A stretch of DNA of 64,000 nucleotides, from assembly GCA_016617855.1 (NCBI GenBank), contig JAECUM010033672.1:1-64000 (forward strand), given 5' to 3'. Positions 46,287 to 57,634 of this stretch are shown here, piece by piece. The stretch comes from Megalonaias nervosa. Lineage: Eukaryota > Mollusca > Bivalvia > Unionida > Unionidae. Below the pieces are notes generated by a model. That model made no database searches, was not told where the DNA came from, and worked only from the letters and a program-made list of their open reading frames with translations. Both the position numbers and the translations under genes were made by a program. How positions within the stretch are numbered: the first letter of the stretch is position 1; each line of letters opens with the position of its first letter.

Positions 46287-46692
46287 TTATATAGTAATTC
46301 TTATTTGTCTAAATTATTATTTTATTACTAGAAAAATTATATGGGATGCTAGCCCGAAAATCTAATGAGATAGTCTCCAGAGCTTTTTTATAGGAGATTC
46401 AACGGTGACTCTGTTGGCGTTATGTTTTTTTTTTCATAATACCGTTTCAAAGCTCTGTGTTTCTTGCCTCCACAGTCTACACACAACCGCGACTCCCTTG
46501 TTACATTTCAAACACGGTTTTGGTCCAAGATTTTCCTCGTCGCATACACTGTAAGTGTTATCCACAAAATTCAGTTACACAGGCCTTGTTACAAGGAGTT
46601 GTAGATCCAATCATCAACCACTTGCAACTATTCTTTGCTCGAATCATTGTATAAATTAAAGATTAATTTAAAAATATATTTGCCTTAATGAT
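46287..46692. other. Unassigned stretch beside the HNH gene
   Basis: On the minus strand, SRLCVDCGGKKHRALKRYYE (about 46500-46440) looks like a short zinc-binding peptide, and on the plus strand a 65-codon frame runs 46457-46654. Neither is a recognised family. The tail of the membrane protein was not found here. Confidence 0.25.
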
Positions 46693-49600
46693 ATGATGGA
46701 AGAATTTACAAGATTATCTTCGATCAAACCCTCTCAATGGAGATTCGATCTTGACAGAATAACTCCTGACTTGCCGAGGCAAGCTCTGGTTGATTTGACG
46801 AATCGGACTCTAATCGATAGTATCTGTGAAGCCAATAAAGGCGAACAAAGATATCTTTTAAGAATAAAATGTATGGCTGTGGTAGATACCGCCGACACTG
46901 TGACATGTATTATCCGTGACAAACGTGATCCTGTTAGAGAATCACACCGCGATGGGGGTGTTGTCAAGTTAAATAAAAATTCCAAACCAGGAATGTTGAC
47001 TGGTATTGACAAACCATATTATAAGCGAGTATAGCCTGTGACGGCAGTTGTTTATGTGATATATCCTCTGAATGATAAGCCTAGCGTTGATGACCTCCTG
47101 CCGATAAAAATTTCGACCTTGAATTGTGTTGCCGAAAGAGTCACAGAACATTTTACGATCGCGACGTGGAAAAGGTTTAACAGATTGCGACGTAAAAAAT
47201 AAATGAGTGGGCTGAGCACGTTAGAGAAAATGGCGCTGTGATCAGAGACGTTGCTGAGCTGGAAAAGAAATTAAAAATTTCCAATAAGGGTGAAGACACT
47301 AACCGGCGAGATTTTGTACGAATCAAAATATAAATCAAAGGGAGCTTCGATAGAAATCGTTGATCATTACGCGCACGCTTAGACATCGGACGTAACATTA
47401 TTTCCACGAACTCGAACTGTTAAAGTTTATGACGGTGATATGTTCGGTTTTATTAGAAATATCAGGAAGAGTAATCCTGTATCCGTGTGGTCGTCTCAAA
47501 GTTCCAAATACGGAAATTATGATTAGTTTGTACGGCCTAATGGAGATATTTACCGTACTGAATTTCTTCATGGCGAAATGAACAATATCGCGTTGCAATA
47601 TACCGATGATGTCGAACGATTACTCAGTAATTGCTTCCCCGTTCCGTCAGTTGCTGCTCATTTTGCTCAGGAGAGAAATTCATGGAAGCCAACACGGCCT
47701 AAATTTCTTGAGGATGTCGAATACGGACACGGCTGGTTATGGAATACTAAATACGATTGTGGAGATGTTATCCCAGTTTATATAGCTGCATGTTACCTGG
47801 AATTTGTTTGGAAATGGGAGAGTGTTCTAAGTATTTTAAAAGATTTGGAATCCAACACACCAAATGACTCGGGTTTCGATAAACGGACCCTTGCCAGATT
47901 TCGACTTAACTGGATTCGCATGTATTGAATCGTTCGAATTTGCATCTGAAAACATTCACCCCATTGTGTGTGTCTGGTTTGGTCGTCATTTTAATGAGCA
48001 CGGGTGGGCGGGCTCCAATAGTTTTATTGCGATATATGCTTGATGAAAAATATTAATATCGTTAACCGTGAGTGAAGTAATAATATCGTATCGTCCACAG
48101 AAACAAGTTTGGCTTCCGATACCCACTGTCGTTGAGAGATCTGTTCTCGACTAGATCTTTGAGCGTAATCCCGATGTTGTAGAATACGAAACTAAACTTG
48201 CAAAAGATCTTGGAAGAAAATTAATTGGTAAATTTATACAAGGTGGATCATGTGATCATAAACGACATTGTATAACATTAAGTATCGACGATGCTGAACT
48301 TGATTTTATAATTGCTGATACTACAAGGAAAAATACGTCTGTAAGTCGAATTAATGTTAACGTATCAGATGGAATCATACAAGGCACAATTGTGAGCTAT
48401 ACTGATGGCGACTCACCAAATTTTACTCATTTAAGATCTTCAATGTTAGCGTGTGTTTTGATAAACTTATTATCAATGATAAACAGATTTCCTGATACTG
48501 CGGTTAGAGACGCCACAAATTCATTTTATATCAATAAAAAATACGCAGAATTGCTACATGTATTACCGATCAGCATTAATGCATCATGGGGAGAATGGAG
48601 AATAAAAAGAGAAAAGATACTTAGTTATTCTGAATCCGCTGATTATAAAACTGAGGAGATGTATTATAAAAATAGTCAAATGTCAGCATTGTCGTCAGTA
48701 CCATCGGTATATGATCCTGTGGCCAGATATAAAACCGTTTCTCTCAACGGACCAGGCGGTTCTGGTAAATCAACGCGTGCAATGGAATTATTTCGGAACT
48801 TTGATATGGTTGTTTTGACACCTACACATAAATTCGCCAGAGAAATGAAAGAAAGAGGCGTTAAATCTCATACTTATCACAGCTTCTTTCGGTGAAAGGA
48901 GATACGTGGACACCTGAATGAATGGGCGAGAAATATATTGCTAAGATCATTATCTGGGATGAGATATGCACGGTATCCGTTGACGTATTTTAAACGTTTC
49001 TTGATTGGTTGTTAAAGTCGGAACACTGCTGTTATTATGTGTGGAGATCATGGTCAACAACAGCCCTTTGTCGGTGAATCTCCACATAGCTGGTTAAAAG
49101 ATTTCGTGGATAATTATGAGGAAATACTTGATGATCACAGAGCTATTGATGAATCGCTGAAGGAAAGTAAACAGCTAATCAGACTGCAGCCGGATAAGAT
49201 TCAATGTGAAATAATGCGTAAGGTAATTCAAGCAACAGCAAACGATGAGTTTTGTAATTTGTGGAGACCTGTTGATTTGAAAGTTGCAAGTCGGAAGATA
49301 GTTCGTGATTCACTTCATCAGAAATTATTTCTGTTACATAAAGACAAATTTTCAGATCTACCTGTGCCATTGTGTTATCGCCCAAGAGATAAACGTAAAC
49401 AAAATACTGATACTGAAATTCCAGGACGCCTGACAGAGTCAGAGGTAGAACCAAGGAAACAAAAACTCGTTCTTAATGATATTGTTATGGTTCCTGTGGA
49501 TGTTGTTGAGAGCGCGTTAACGATGGATAAATCTCCGCGGACCTTGGGATATGCAGTAACGATTAATTCATCACAGGGATTGACAATTTCAGATACTAAT

Positions 49601-50030
49601 ATTTTGGATTTTCGATGATCGTATCGAATGGTCAAATTTAGTTTATCTAGAAGAGTCGAGAGTCAGAAGAATGTCTCATCTGCGGAGGGTTATCATAGAC
49701 CGCTCAGTGAATAATAATCAAACTCAGGAAATCAACGACGACGTGGTAAGGAAAAAATTAGCTGGTTATCAGCGATGTGACAAAAAAAAAATAAGCGGGA
49801 CTTTGATCTCGATGCTGAATTTATCATGACGCTGAAATAACGACAAAACAATCACTGTTCTTGCTGTAACACAGCAATGTTGTGGCAGTATTCTCCCAAT
49901 GACCAACGACAATTTACCGTGGATAGAATTAATAGTAGTCTCGTCCACACAAGCGAAAGTGTGTTGCTGACCTGTCTTGAGTGTAATCGTCGTCGAGGAG
50001 CCAGTACGAATCATCCTTCACAAAAGTGAA
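46693..50030 (+). pseudogene. Giant replication protein: polymerase-like region, SF1 helicase, HNH/zinc module
   Basis: Successive plus-strand fragments appear to be one very long protein. N-terminal parts: 46693-47034, then YPLNDKPSVDDLLPIKISTL (from 47085), then 47578-47928 ending near VPVYIAACYLEF, placed like polymerase motif A. From 48392: HLRSSMLACVLINLLSMI then RDATNSFYI, placed like motif C with Asp changed to Asn at codon 48518-48520. The helicase follows: Walker A GPGGSGKST (48749-48775), Walker B IIIWDEICTV (about 48945-48974), GDHGQQQPF and, near 49550-49585, GYAVTINSSQGLTI. The end (49855-50025) has CSCCNTAM, TVDRINSSLVHTSESVLLTC and ECNRRRG, an HNH/zinc-ribbon pattern. At least five frame breaks. 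The helicase is firm; the polymerase assignment is tentative. Confidence 0.6.
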
Positions 50031-50458
50031 GGTGGTGGTAATTTCAGAAATTATATGTAATTGTTCACGTACAAATCCACGTAGAGGAGCAGTTGAATCT
50101 AGTTTATAGATTGCAGGTCTACCCGTGGATCTTACCACGCTGGATATTTTATGTGTGATTACGCTCCAGACTCAGTCAGTCGCTCTTTTTTACCCCCTCC
50201 CTCAAGCTCCCACCGCTCATATAAATATCTGACTGTAACGTTACCTAGTACTGGTTGTTTTGAGAAAGACTCATGTCGTTGTATTGGCATGTGTTTCTTC
50301 GAGATTGCATTCATGGGGGTCATAGAAGTTCCACAAGTAATTTTATTATTTAACGCAGCTATCTCACTTGGTAGTCTTGCAACCCATTCACGAGATCTCT
50401 TGTCCGTCTGAACTTTATTTAGGAATATTTCCTGCGCATATTGATATCCAAACAGTCG
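50031..50458. other. Gap between replication gene and integrase
   Basis: 3' ends of two convergent genes. A plus-strand 86-codon frame (50151-50411) has no motif; the minus strand of this region probably held the integrase C-terminus but is broken. Confidence 0.35.
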
Positions 50459-50997
50459 CTAAGCAAGTGTTCGATTAAATCGCTCAACAATTGCCTGATC
50501 GAGATGAATTGCGGTGTGCCCTCGTCTGATTTTGATGTTATGTAGTTTCATCTGAGATGTTACTGCACCAAGAAATTCTTTACCAGGATCAACCTGTAGC
50601 AACTGTGACCATTGCAAGGGTCCTCGTCGATAAATTCGTTCAAACGCAGATGCAACTTCAGTTTGTCTTTGTTGATAGTGGTTCTGCTTCTTTATCTCTG
50701 CTTGCAACGTCAAGACAGTCAACGCATATTTGTATGTGCGCGATTGACGTCTACCAGTTTTAATAGCATCATGTGGTAAATACAAATTATCTGCCTGATG
50801 AACTCATTGGGAGTGCTGACATCAAAATGTGCGTACTGAATTTTTTAGGTGGCGGTAGATACATTTGCCATAATGCCTGTCGTGCTGACCAATCTTCAGC
50901 AACAGAACGTTCCTCATCTGCCGCATCAGCAAGTTTATTAGTCGCTGCTCTACCCCTCCAGTATCCTCTTGGGCTATAAAAATCGATTTCATTATTA
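50459..50997 (-). pseudogene. rve-type integrase of the Maverick-like element
   Basis: N-terminal part at about 50990-50850: YSPRGYWRGRAATNKLADAA, then WSARQALWQMYLPPPK, the characteristic N-terminal segment of this integrase family. The main frame 50785-50459 has DAIKTGRRQSRTYKYALTVL, then VASAFERIYRRGPLQWSQLL, QVDPGKEFLGAVTSQMKLHN and IVERFNRTLA. The D in QVDPGKEF and the E in IVERFNR are the second and third catalytic acids of the DDE core; the first should lie near YALTVLTLQ and is not intact. It inserts element DNA into the host genome. Confidence 0.7.
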
Positions 50998-51093
50998 TAA
51001 TAATAATCTGCTGACTAATTACCGGCCCCTAGCACTAGTTTACCTTTCATCACAGATCTTATTAAAAAATTAGCAAGTGATTCTCTGAGAGAT

Positions 51094-51377
51094 TTATTTT
51101 TTTACAGACTTTAGATTATGAATCAACTTCACGTCTGCAATATGTCGTTTCTTTAAATCTGGATTTTTATACGCGACATCAAGAACGTGGCACGCTTGAT
51201 CAATCGCATGTATTGGATACTCTCCAGGTCTTGGTTGATCTTTCTCGTGAAGTCGGATATCAAGTCGGGTCCCTGGACCACGATAATTATATCCAGGAAG
51301 ATGCTTCTCGCCAGGATACTTAGCCCATGGAGCCCCTGGCATTTTTTTTTCAGTGAAGCAGCCTCCGCCTGTTTCAT
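51094..51377 (-). pseudogene. Phospholipase A2-like domain protein with lost catalytic His
   Basis: The frame 51342-51094 has KYPGEKHLPGYNYRGPGTRL, a perfect calcium-binding loop (Y-x-GPGT), then IDQACHVLDVAYKNPDLKKR and HIADVKLI. In parvovirus VP1-type and secreted PLA2 domains the active-site motif is H-D-x-A-Y; here Leu (codon 51183-51181) stands before the Asp. Family members help virions breach membranes during entry. The N-terminal part upstream is frame-broken near 51345. It is divergent from the ATPase gene, with 165 bp between. Confidence 0.65.
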
Positions 51378-51542
51378 GAGAGATAAATTTGTGGGTTTTT
51401 TATACTACATTTCGCACACTTGCTTGTAAGTGCGCGCTTTGAATTCCTCGTCGTTATTGTTTATAATCCAATGTTGGGGATGTGTGCTCTGCATCAAACG
51501 CAATATAAATTCATATACTTATTATATATTCCTACAACATAA

Positions 51543-52150
51543 ATGTCATTGATTTCTCAACAACACGAAAGCAAGAGCCAATCAAGCATCATCCAGCACT
51601 ACCAAATTCTATCAGAGCAAATTATTATAGATCCATCTGGGTCTAGTAAGACGCAATTGTTACTTAACCTGATAATGAGATGGCTCAAGTTAGATAAGTT
51701 GCATTTAGTGGCACCATCTGTAGATGATCAGCGATGCTACGAGGTGCTTAAATATTTCAATGAAAATGCAAAGTTGTTGGACGAGGACGGAAATGATATT
51801 ATTGATTTTATCACCAATATCAACGATGCTCTATCTGTGGAAGATCTCAATATGGATGTATTAATAATCTTGTAGTGTGCAATGAAGTGATGCTGGACAA
51901 ACAGTCAAATCCATCTCGGATATTTTCCTGAGGCAGACACAAAAACACCGATATTATATGTTACTCAGCGATATGTACAAATACCTAAAGTGATCAGAGA
52001 TATTTGTAATCTTCTGGTTGTTTTTAATGATGTTGATATCCACACACTAAGGAACATTCACCAAACTTGTTGTTCAGGGGATACGTATATGATTTAGTTT
52101 TAAAAACTTCTTCTCAAAAGTGCAAACGATTCCTCATGGATTTATCACGA
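51543..52150 (+). pseudogene. FtsK/A32-like packaging ATPase
   Basis: The frame 51543-51875 has IIIDPSGSSKTQLLLNLIMR, a P-loop with Ser for the final Gly (GSSKT), then LHLVAPSVDDQRCYEVLKYF and NMDVLIIL, a Walker B start cut by a TAG just where the acidic residues should follow. Beyond it, VTQRYVQIPKVIRDICNLLV (about 51961-52020) is the sensor segment found also at 29.9 kb. This motor packages DNA into capsids in intact viruses. Two or more breaks. Confidence 0.65.
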
Positions 52151-52767
52151 TAAATGTACATGATCCTCGGTCGCGATATCGCAAAGGTCTCGATACAATC
52201 TTTGGTTGAGAGACCTGCCACCTGACCGCGTTGACGACCAACAAATGTTTTACATGTACCATATAAATCATATTTAGTACTTGAAGGACGTGAATCACGT
52301 CAGAGAAGGACGTTAATCACGTCAGAGATGATCTAAATTTAATACTTTTATAAGACAGTTGGCAGTCAAGAGCACATTAAATATTATTTTGATTGTCTAC
52401 TGTAAATAATCTTAATTATTAACAGTTCCCGCGATGTGTCTCAGTGTATCAACATGCAAAAATCAACTAGTCCATTTCAATATTTTAAAACTGCAATATT
52501 TTTTTTTAAATAATTGAGCATTTAGAAAATGATGACAACAATATTGTAACTAGCACAATTTAAAAAAATAAACAGCGCTTATAAATGAGTTGGTGTAGTG
52601 GTTGTTTACGGATGGAATCGGATCAACGACCTGCAATCACTTTGAGATCAAGCCCTCGAACTGAAGGCCTTTATTGTATTAATTGGTACGACCTTTCAAC
52701 CTGTATCAATTCATTTCTGTTGTATGAAAGTAGATTGCGTGCTGGATATGAGTCAAAGTACATAGAT
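52151..52767. other. AT-rich flank of the element
   Basis: No gene. A short direct repeat, gaaggacgtgaatcacgtcag against gaaggacgttaatcacgtcag (first bases), lies at about 52283-52325. Confidence 0.4.
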
Positions 52768-52860
52768 ACATAGATACATACATACATACATACATGCATG
52801 CATGCATGCATGCATGCATGCATACATACATACATACATACATACATACATACATACACA
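52768..52860. repeat. (CATA)n/(CATG)n microsatellite
   Basis: Tetranucleotide array: cata units, then about eight catg units, then cata units again. Confidence 0.95.
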
Positions 52861-54196
52861 CCCTATGGTCTTAAACTAAGTAACATGAAAGAGCGAAAAC
52901 CAACAAGTTTTGTACAATTCAACAAATAAAAATTTATTTCCTCAGTATACAAAATGAAAATTAAAAAAGAACTTACAGTATTGTCAATTAAATCCCAAAT
53001 AGTACCAAAACTTCTATCAAAAGTCCAAATGCATAGAGTTCCAATTGAATTCCAGTGGCGTTCCAATTCAATTCAAATATTGAAGTTGCCTGAAGTCTCG
53101 AATATGCTAATGTGCCAGTAGCCTGGAATGTGGTGATTTGTTAAGAGTCTTTTGATGTATCACAATAATATCATCCAAAATGTCCTTGTTAGAATTCACA
53201 TTACATCCAAATTAATGTTTCAGACCAAGAATATTATTGAGCACTTTGTAATTCCATTGATTAATAATTTGAATAAATAAATCCATCCAAATTAAAAACT
53301 GATCACAACAATAAGACTGATTCTGCTTCGGATGTTAAGACAAGAATGAATAATCCTATTGTAAACAAGTTTATATACTCCTCTACTAGTCCTGGGTTAC
53401 AATTGCCATTTTCTATAATACTCTATCAACTTAATGGGAAATTTCCTTCCTACAAGTTTCTAAGGTCAGCTGGTAACTGAAGTAAACAGGTTTATAATTA
53501 ATAATTAATATTTAATCTATACTCATGGAGAAATATTATCATTGTATTATTGTTGTTTACAAAATAAACGTCACTGGTCAGGTACACCATTAACTTGATA
53601 TTGGACAGAGATCAAGTATAATAATACAGATATACCTAGCATATAATAATAGAAACAAACAAACAAAGAATACGAATTAAATATGTAAAACAATACGTAC
53701 ATACAATCAATTATCTACTTTTCATTCTCTGACCGTTCTAATGGGAAGAACGAATGGAAGATACATATGCAACGAAACTGGTAGAGAGCTGTAGAGCAAA
53801 GGAATGGAAATATTGGCTCTTCCTTTTGGAAGTAGAATACAGAGTATATACTTGACAGTCGACTCAAAGGATGATCATTGCACTAGAAAAAAAGAGGAAG
53901 AGCACAGAAAACATCTGTACAAACAATGGGCAATGCAGCAGAAAGAGCGTCCAGTTGGATTTGGCTGAGTCGTGAAGGAAATAACTGGCAGCCAATACAG
54001 ACGGACAGTGTCTGATCAACAGGGTGTACTGAGATGAGTGACGAAACACCCGAGAAGGGATGCTGACTCAGTTGATGACGTCTGTGTAACCGTATACTAA
54101 CTGTAAATCAACACTCTAGGGTCAACTGCTCTCATAGTCTTAATTACCTCGGAATTCTTTGCTTTAGGTTCGCTACAAGTCTCCAAAGGGCTTGAA

Positions 54197-54197
<1 letters not shown>
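52861..54197. other. No recognisable gene
   Basis: AT-rich; only chance frames. Confidence 0.4.

Positions 54198-54236
<39 letters not shown>
54198..54236. repeat. (GT)n microsatellite
   Basis: About 19 GT units. Confidence 0.95.
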
Positions 54237-54239
<3 letters not shown>

Positions 54240-55474
54240 AGTGGTGATGGTGAGGGCCGGGACCATTTAAACCGTTTTTACGATTGAAATTACAGGGTAA
54301 AATAAAACTATACACAATTTTCTCGAGACCACCTTTTTAAGAATTTCCTGATTAATCTCGACGTCTATTCGTTCCTATCTTGTTTCCTATAATGTTTTAG
54401 ATAGAGGGATTTATTAATATTAGAGAGACCTGGCATATTAGGGTGGAATAAATTTTCCTGAGGTTTCTCATTGTGCAAGACTAACGATGATAAAATGCGT
54501 AGTAGTTTAAAATCTGCTAAGATAGTAAAATCCACGACAGTATTGGAAAGTAAATAAAGGTAGTAATAATGCATCCATTCATGTGCAATTTATGATTCAT
54601 ATCATTGGAATATAAATTAATAATCACACAAAAATGTGCAAGCGCACATTTTTCAAGTTTCAAATATTCTTAAGCAACTACCCCAACAAAACATTAAAAC
54701 ATAATAAAGATTTCAGGCATTTGTAAGGGTGGGTTGGCGTTTATTTAAATTAGTTCTTAAAATTTTCTGACAAGTTGGTATAGTATAGTCCCTGAATGCA
54801 GCGTTCAAAGTTTGAACCGACTCGTTAAATGTCGACAGTGAGAATTTTGACCAATAGACTGACTAAGCTGTTTTGTACTAACTCCTGTCACAGTGAACCA
54901 ACCCAAAATGAGCAAACTTCAAACATTCTGATTGTTTTCAAATCCGATCCCTTCCGTTTAGGCATTAGGATTATATTATTGTAAACGAACGAGCTACTTA
55001 CCTCAGAAATCGAATAGCTGACAACGTGCAAGAACTACTCACCTCGAAAACTGACGAGAGTGACAACGAAAGTGCTCCACTGAGCACAGAAATTGTAGGT
55101 TTAACAAAATACATTGACAGCACAATTATACGATGAATTTTATTTAACTCAAATTACAACGAAAACAATTAATTAAACTGACTTGAGCAAGACATCACAA
55201 CAAACGAAGGAAGTAGTCAAGTGTGTGGAACTATTTCTAAACCTTCTGCCACACATGTGCGTCTGCCAAGCTAGGCAGTGTAGGAATAACATACAAAATT
55301 AAATAATGAATCGCCAGCTGATGACAATTACTTAGCGGGCAATACCTACAAATGTAGTCCCAGTCTATTTTATAACATTATTTCCTCTCCCACATTGGTT
55401 TTGATATTCGAGTTAAATTTAGTCATAATTTACAATGATTTAAAGAAAACCGTTTATTCTTAATAATATTAATA

Positions 55475-56030
55475 TTATAATGTGGCTATCTGTGTGTATA
55501 TATTTTGACTATAGTGCACAGTGGGCAATGATGCATCGTTGCAGGTCTGGTAGTTACATCGATGACACACTGCAATAGTGTCAAAATAGGGTTTAGGTTT
55601 GAATTTATTTCCGTTTTTGGTCCTGATTATCATCACAGCCTCTATCCCACATGACTCGGCAAGTAAGCTATATAATATGTGTAACCCATGGATGATTAGC
55701 ATTAACAATCCATAAAAGTGAAGGTTGTATTTACTCGACTTTATTGTCTGTAAATACGCAACCGCACAGTATCTTATTTGTGCTCGGAGTTGTTGGTGAT
55801 TTTCTACTTCCGTCAGCATAGTCTCAAATTCGGACGCGTTAATTATTTTATCGTCGATAACCACCGAATGTAGTTTAATGATAGTGATGAGACTGCTTTG
55901 TGCCGCTACAAGCAGCTCTGAATATACACGTATTCGTGAATGTAATCGCATCGAAATTAATTTGCTAGCATCACCAGCGACAGCGGTTACTATTGATATA
56001 ACCCCGATAATAATTTAGATTGGTGCACCT
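55475..56030 (-). pseudogene. Small membrane protein, copy B
   Basis: The frame 55951-55475 has MRLHSRIRVYSELLVAAQSS, then SLITIIKLHSVVIDDKII and ASEFETMLTEVENHQQ, then a long extension past the family's usual end with a hydrophobic LMLIIHGLHILYSLLAE. The hydrophobic N-terminal segment upstream (56030-55955) is out of frame. Confidence 0.5.
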
Positions 56031-56049
56031 CCGATGATTGGTGCCAGTG

Positions 56050-56436
56050 TCTGCTGAAAATACAAATGAGTTATTTGGGGGTAGACCGCCAACTGGTTGT
56101 GATCGGTTTTTAGGCCGACCATTATAAATTCGCAGCGACGCTAGTGCAATCTCGAGAGTGCATGGTTCACCATCAGTAACAGCTGCATAAACGTCACACC
56201 GAATTCTGGTTTCGTTGATAAGATTGTGATCATTGAGGTAATGCATTGCGTTGTATTTAGATCAACTGTTGCATCACAGTATAGACTGCACGAAAAACAC
56301 GAAGTGTTTCCCACGAGCATCGCAGTCATTTCCAAACTCATCACCGGTGTACGAACTTCGTTCGTCGTATTGGTCAAGGTCGTCCATGACCAGTGCTTCA
56401 CCGATCATGGAGAAGAACTCAATGGTGGACGGCCTA
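56050..56436 (-). pseudogene. Packaging ATPase remnant, copy B
   Basis: Only the distal part of the ATPase and the following segment ending with GEPCTLEIALASLRIYNGRP (about 56165-56110) remain; the P-loop part fell in the 567-bp deletion. Confidence 0.4.
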
Positions 56437-56439
56437 GGC

Positions 56440-57630
56440 TAAGGCTGGATATACAACTGCACCATAACGGACCGGACCTCGGAGCCGTTACCAGCATGAA
56501 TCGTCAGTGGGTAATAAAGGCCAGAGTTGCAATTTGTGGTCGAGCGTAGCTGACGAAGCATACGCTATGGCAATACTTACCTACCTGCGCCAAGGGAGAT
56601 TTCCCGTAGGTTGTTTGATGTCAGGACACTCAACGAAGTTCAAAAGGCTGATTTTGTTTGTTGTTTCTCCAACATGGTCGTGTACCTAATTTGTTGTTTT
56701 CCAATATGGTCAGGTACCTAGTTTATTCTTTCTCCAACTTGGTCGAATACCTTACATAAAAATATGCTCTAGCCATCCTGGATGTTTTCAGGAGGTACAA
56801 GAAAGCTCAGCATTTGCGGTCTAAAGATTCAACAAGTGTCGCAGACGAGTTTAATTGCATCTATGCTTGTACGCTGCTAATAAAGCTGTCTTGTACAGAT
56901 GGTCCCAGACTAAAAATTCTTGGAGCCATAGCTGCATTGCTGTAGAAGGATCAAGCACAGATGCGTCCAAAACATGTCAGCATACATCTCATTCAGGACA
57001 TTGTAGAACGATTCAACCGTACGCTAGTGAAAAGCTTATTAGAGCACAAGTAAGCGCAAGGGTTGGTAATGAATCGTAAAGTGCGATCTCGTTAGTGGGT
57101 GACGCGGCTTTGAATAAGAAACAAGACGCGTGATCGAGTTGAAATCCACTGATACGATTCGACGGAAGACTGTTGCGGCTCCGAACCTTAAAGAGGTGCC
57201 ACGGGCACCCTCATTAAATTTAGTCTAGGACAACCTGTATCTCTATGCCCCTGTTAAGTTGGTCGGCGGACAACGCCGTGCTACTGATCCGTCGATGCAT
57301 TTAAGAACTCAAACCGAATACTTATTCCGTGACAACCAACGTGCTGACATTTAGCGCCAACGATCTTGAGTGGACCGCATCCACGGGAGACAAAGACGAG
57401 TGGACTTTCTTTACCGTGCAGAGGATTAGTGCGAGCGAAATTACAAGTCGATCCCGAGAATACTCAATTACCGCCATGTTTTGGGGATCCACGCGTGCCC
57501 GTACGCGTAATTGGTAACATCATCCCATCTTGGAAAATCTACCGCTTGGTGTCCAAGGGAAACAAACATAACTTGGTGCAACGATACAGATTTATGCGAT
57601 GTTTCCGCGACTTTATAAGATTTGTTGAGT
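56440..57630 (+). pseudogene. Integrase relic, copy B
   Basis: Same fragments as copy A: a CAKGDFP/YLPAPREI-like region near 56590, the CCFSNMV phrases, IVERFNRTLVKSLLEHK-like text near 57000-57060 and the C-terminal part to 57630. Frames broken. Confidence 0.45.
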
Positions 57631-57634
57631 AGGT

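Noticed and set aside
46320..46440. Group I intron core around the HNH gene
   Set aside because: A gatagtctcc stretch recalls a P7 strand, but no convincing partner strands or P3/P4-P6 could be paired by eye.
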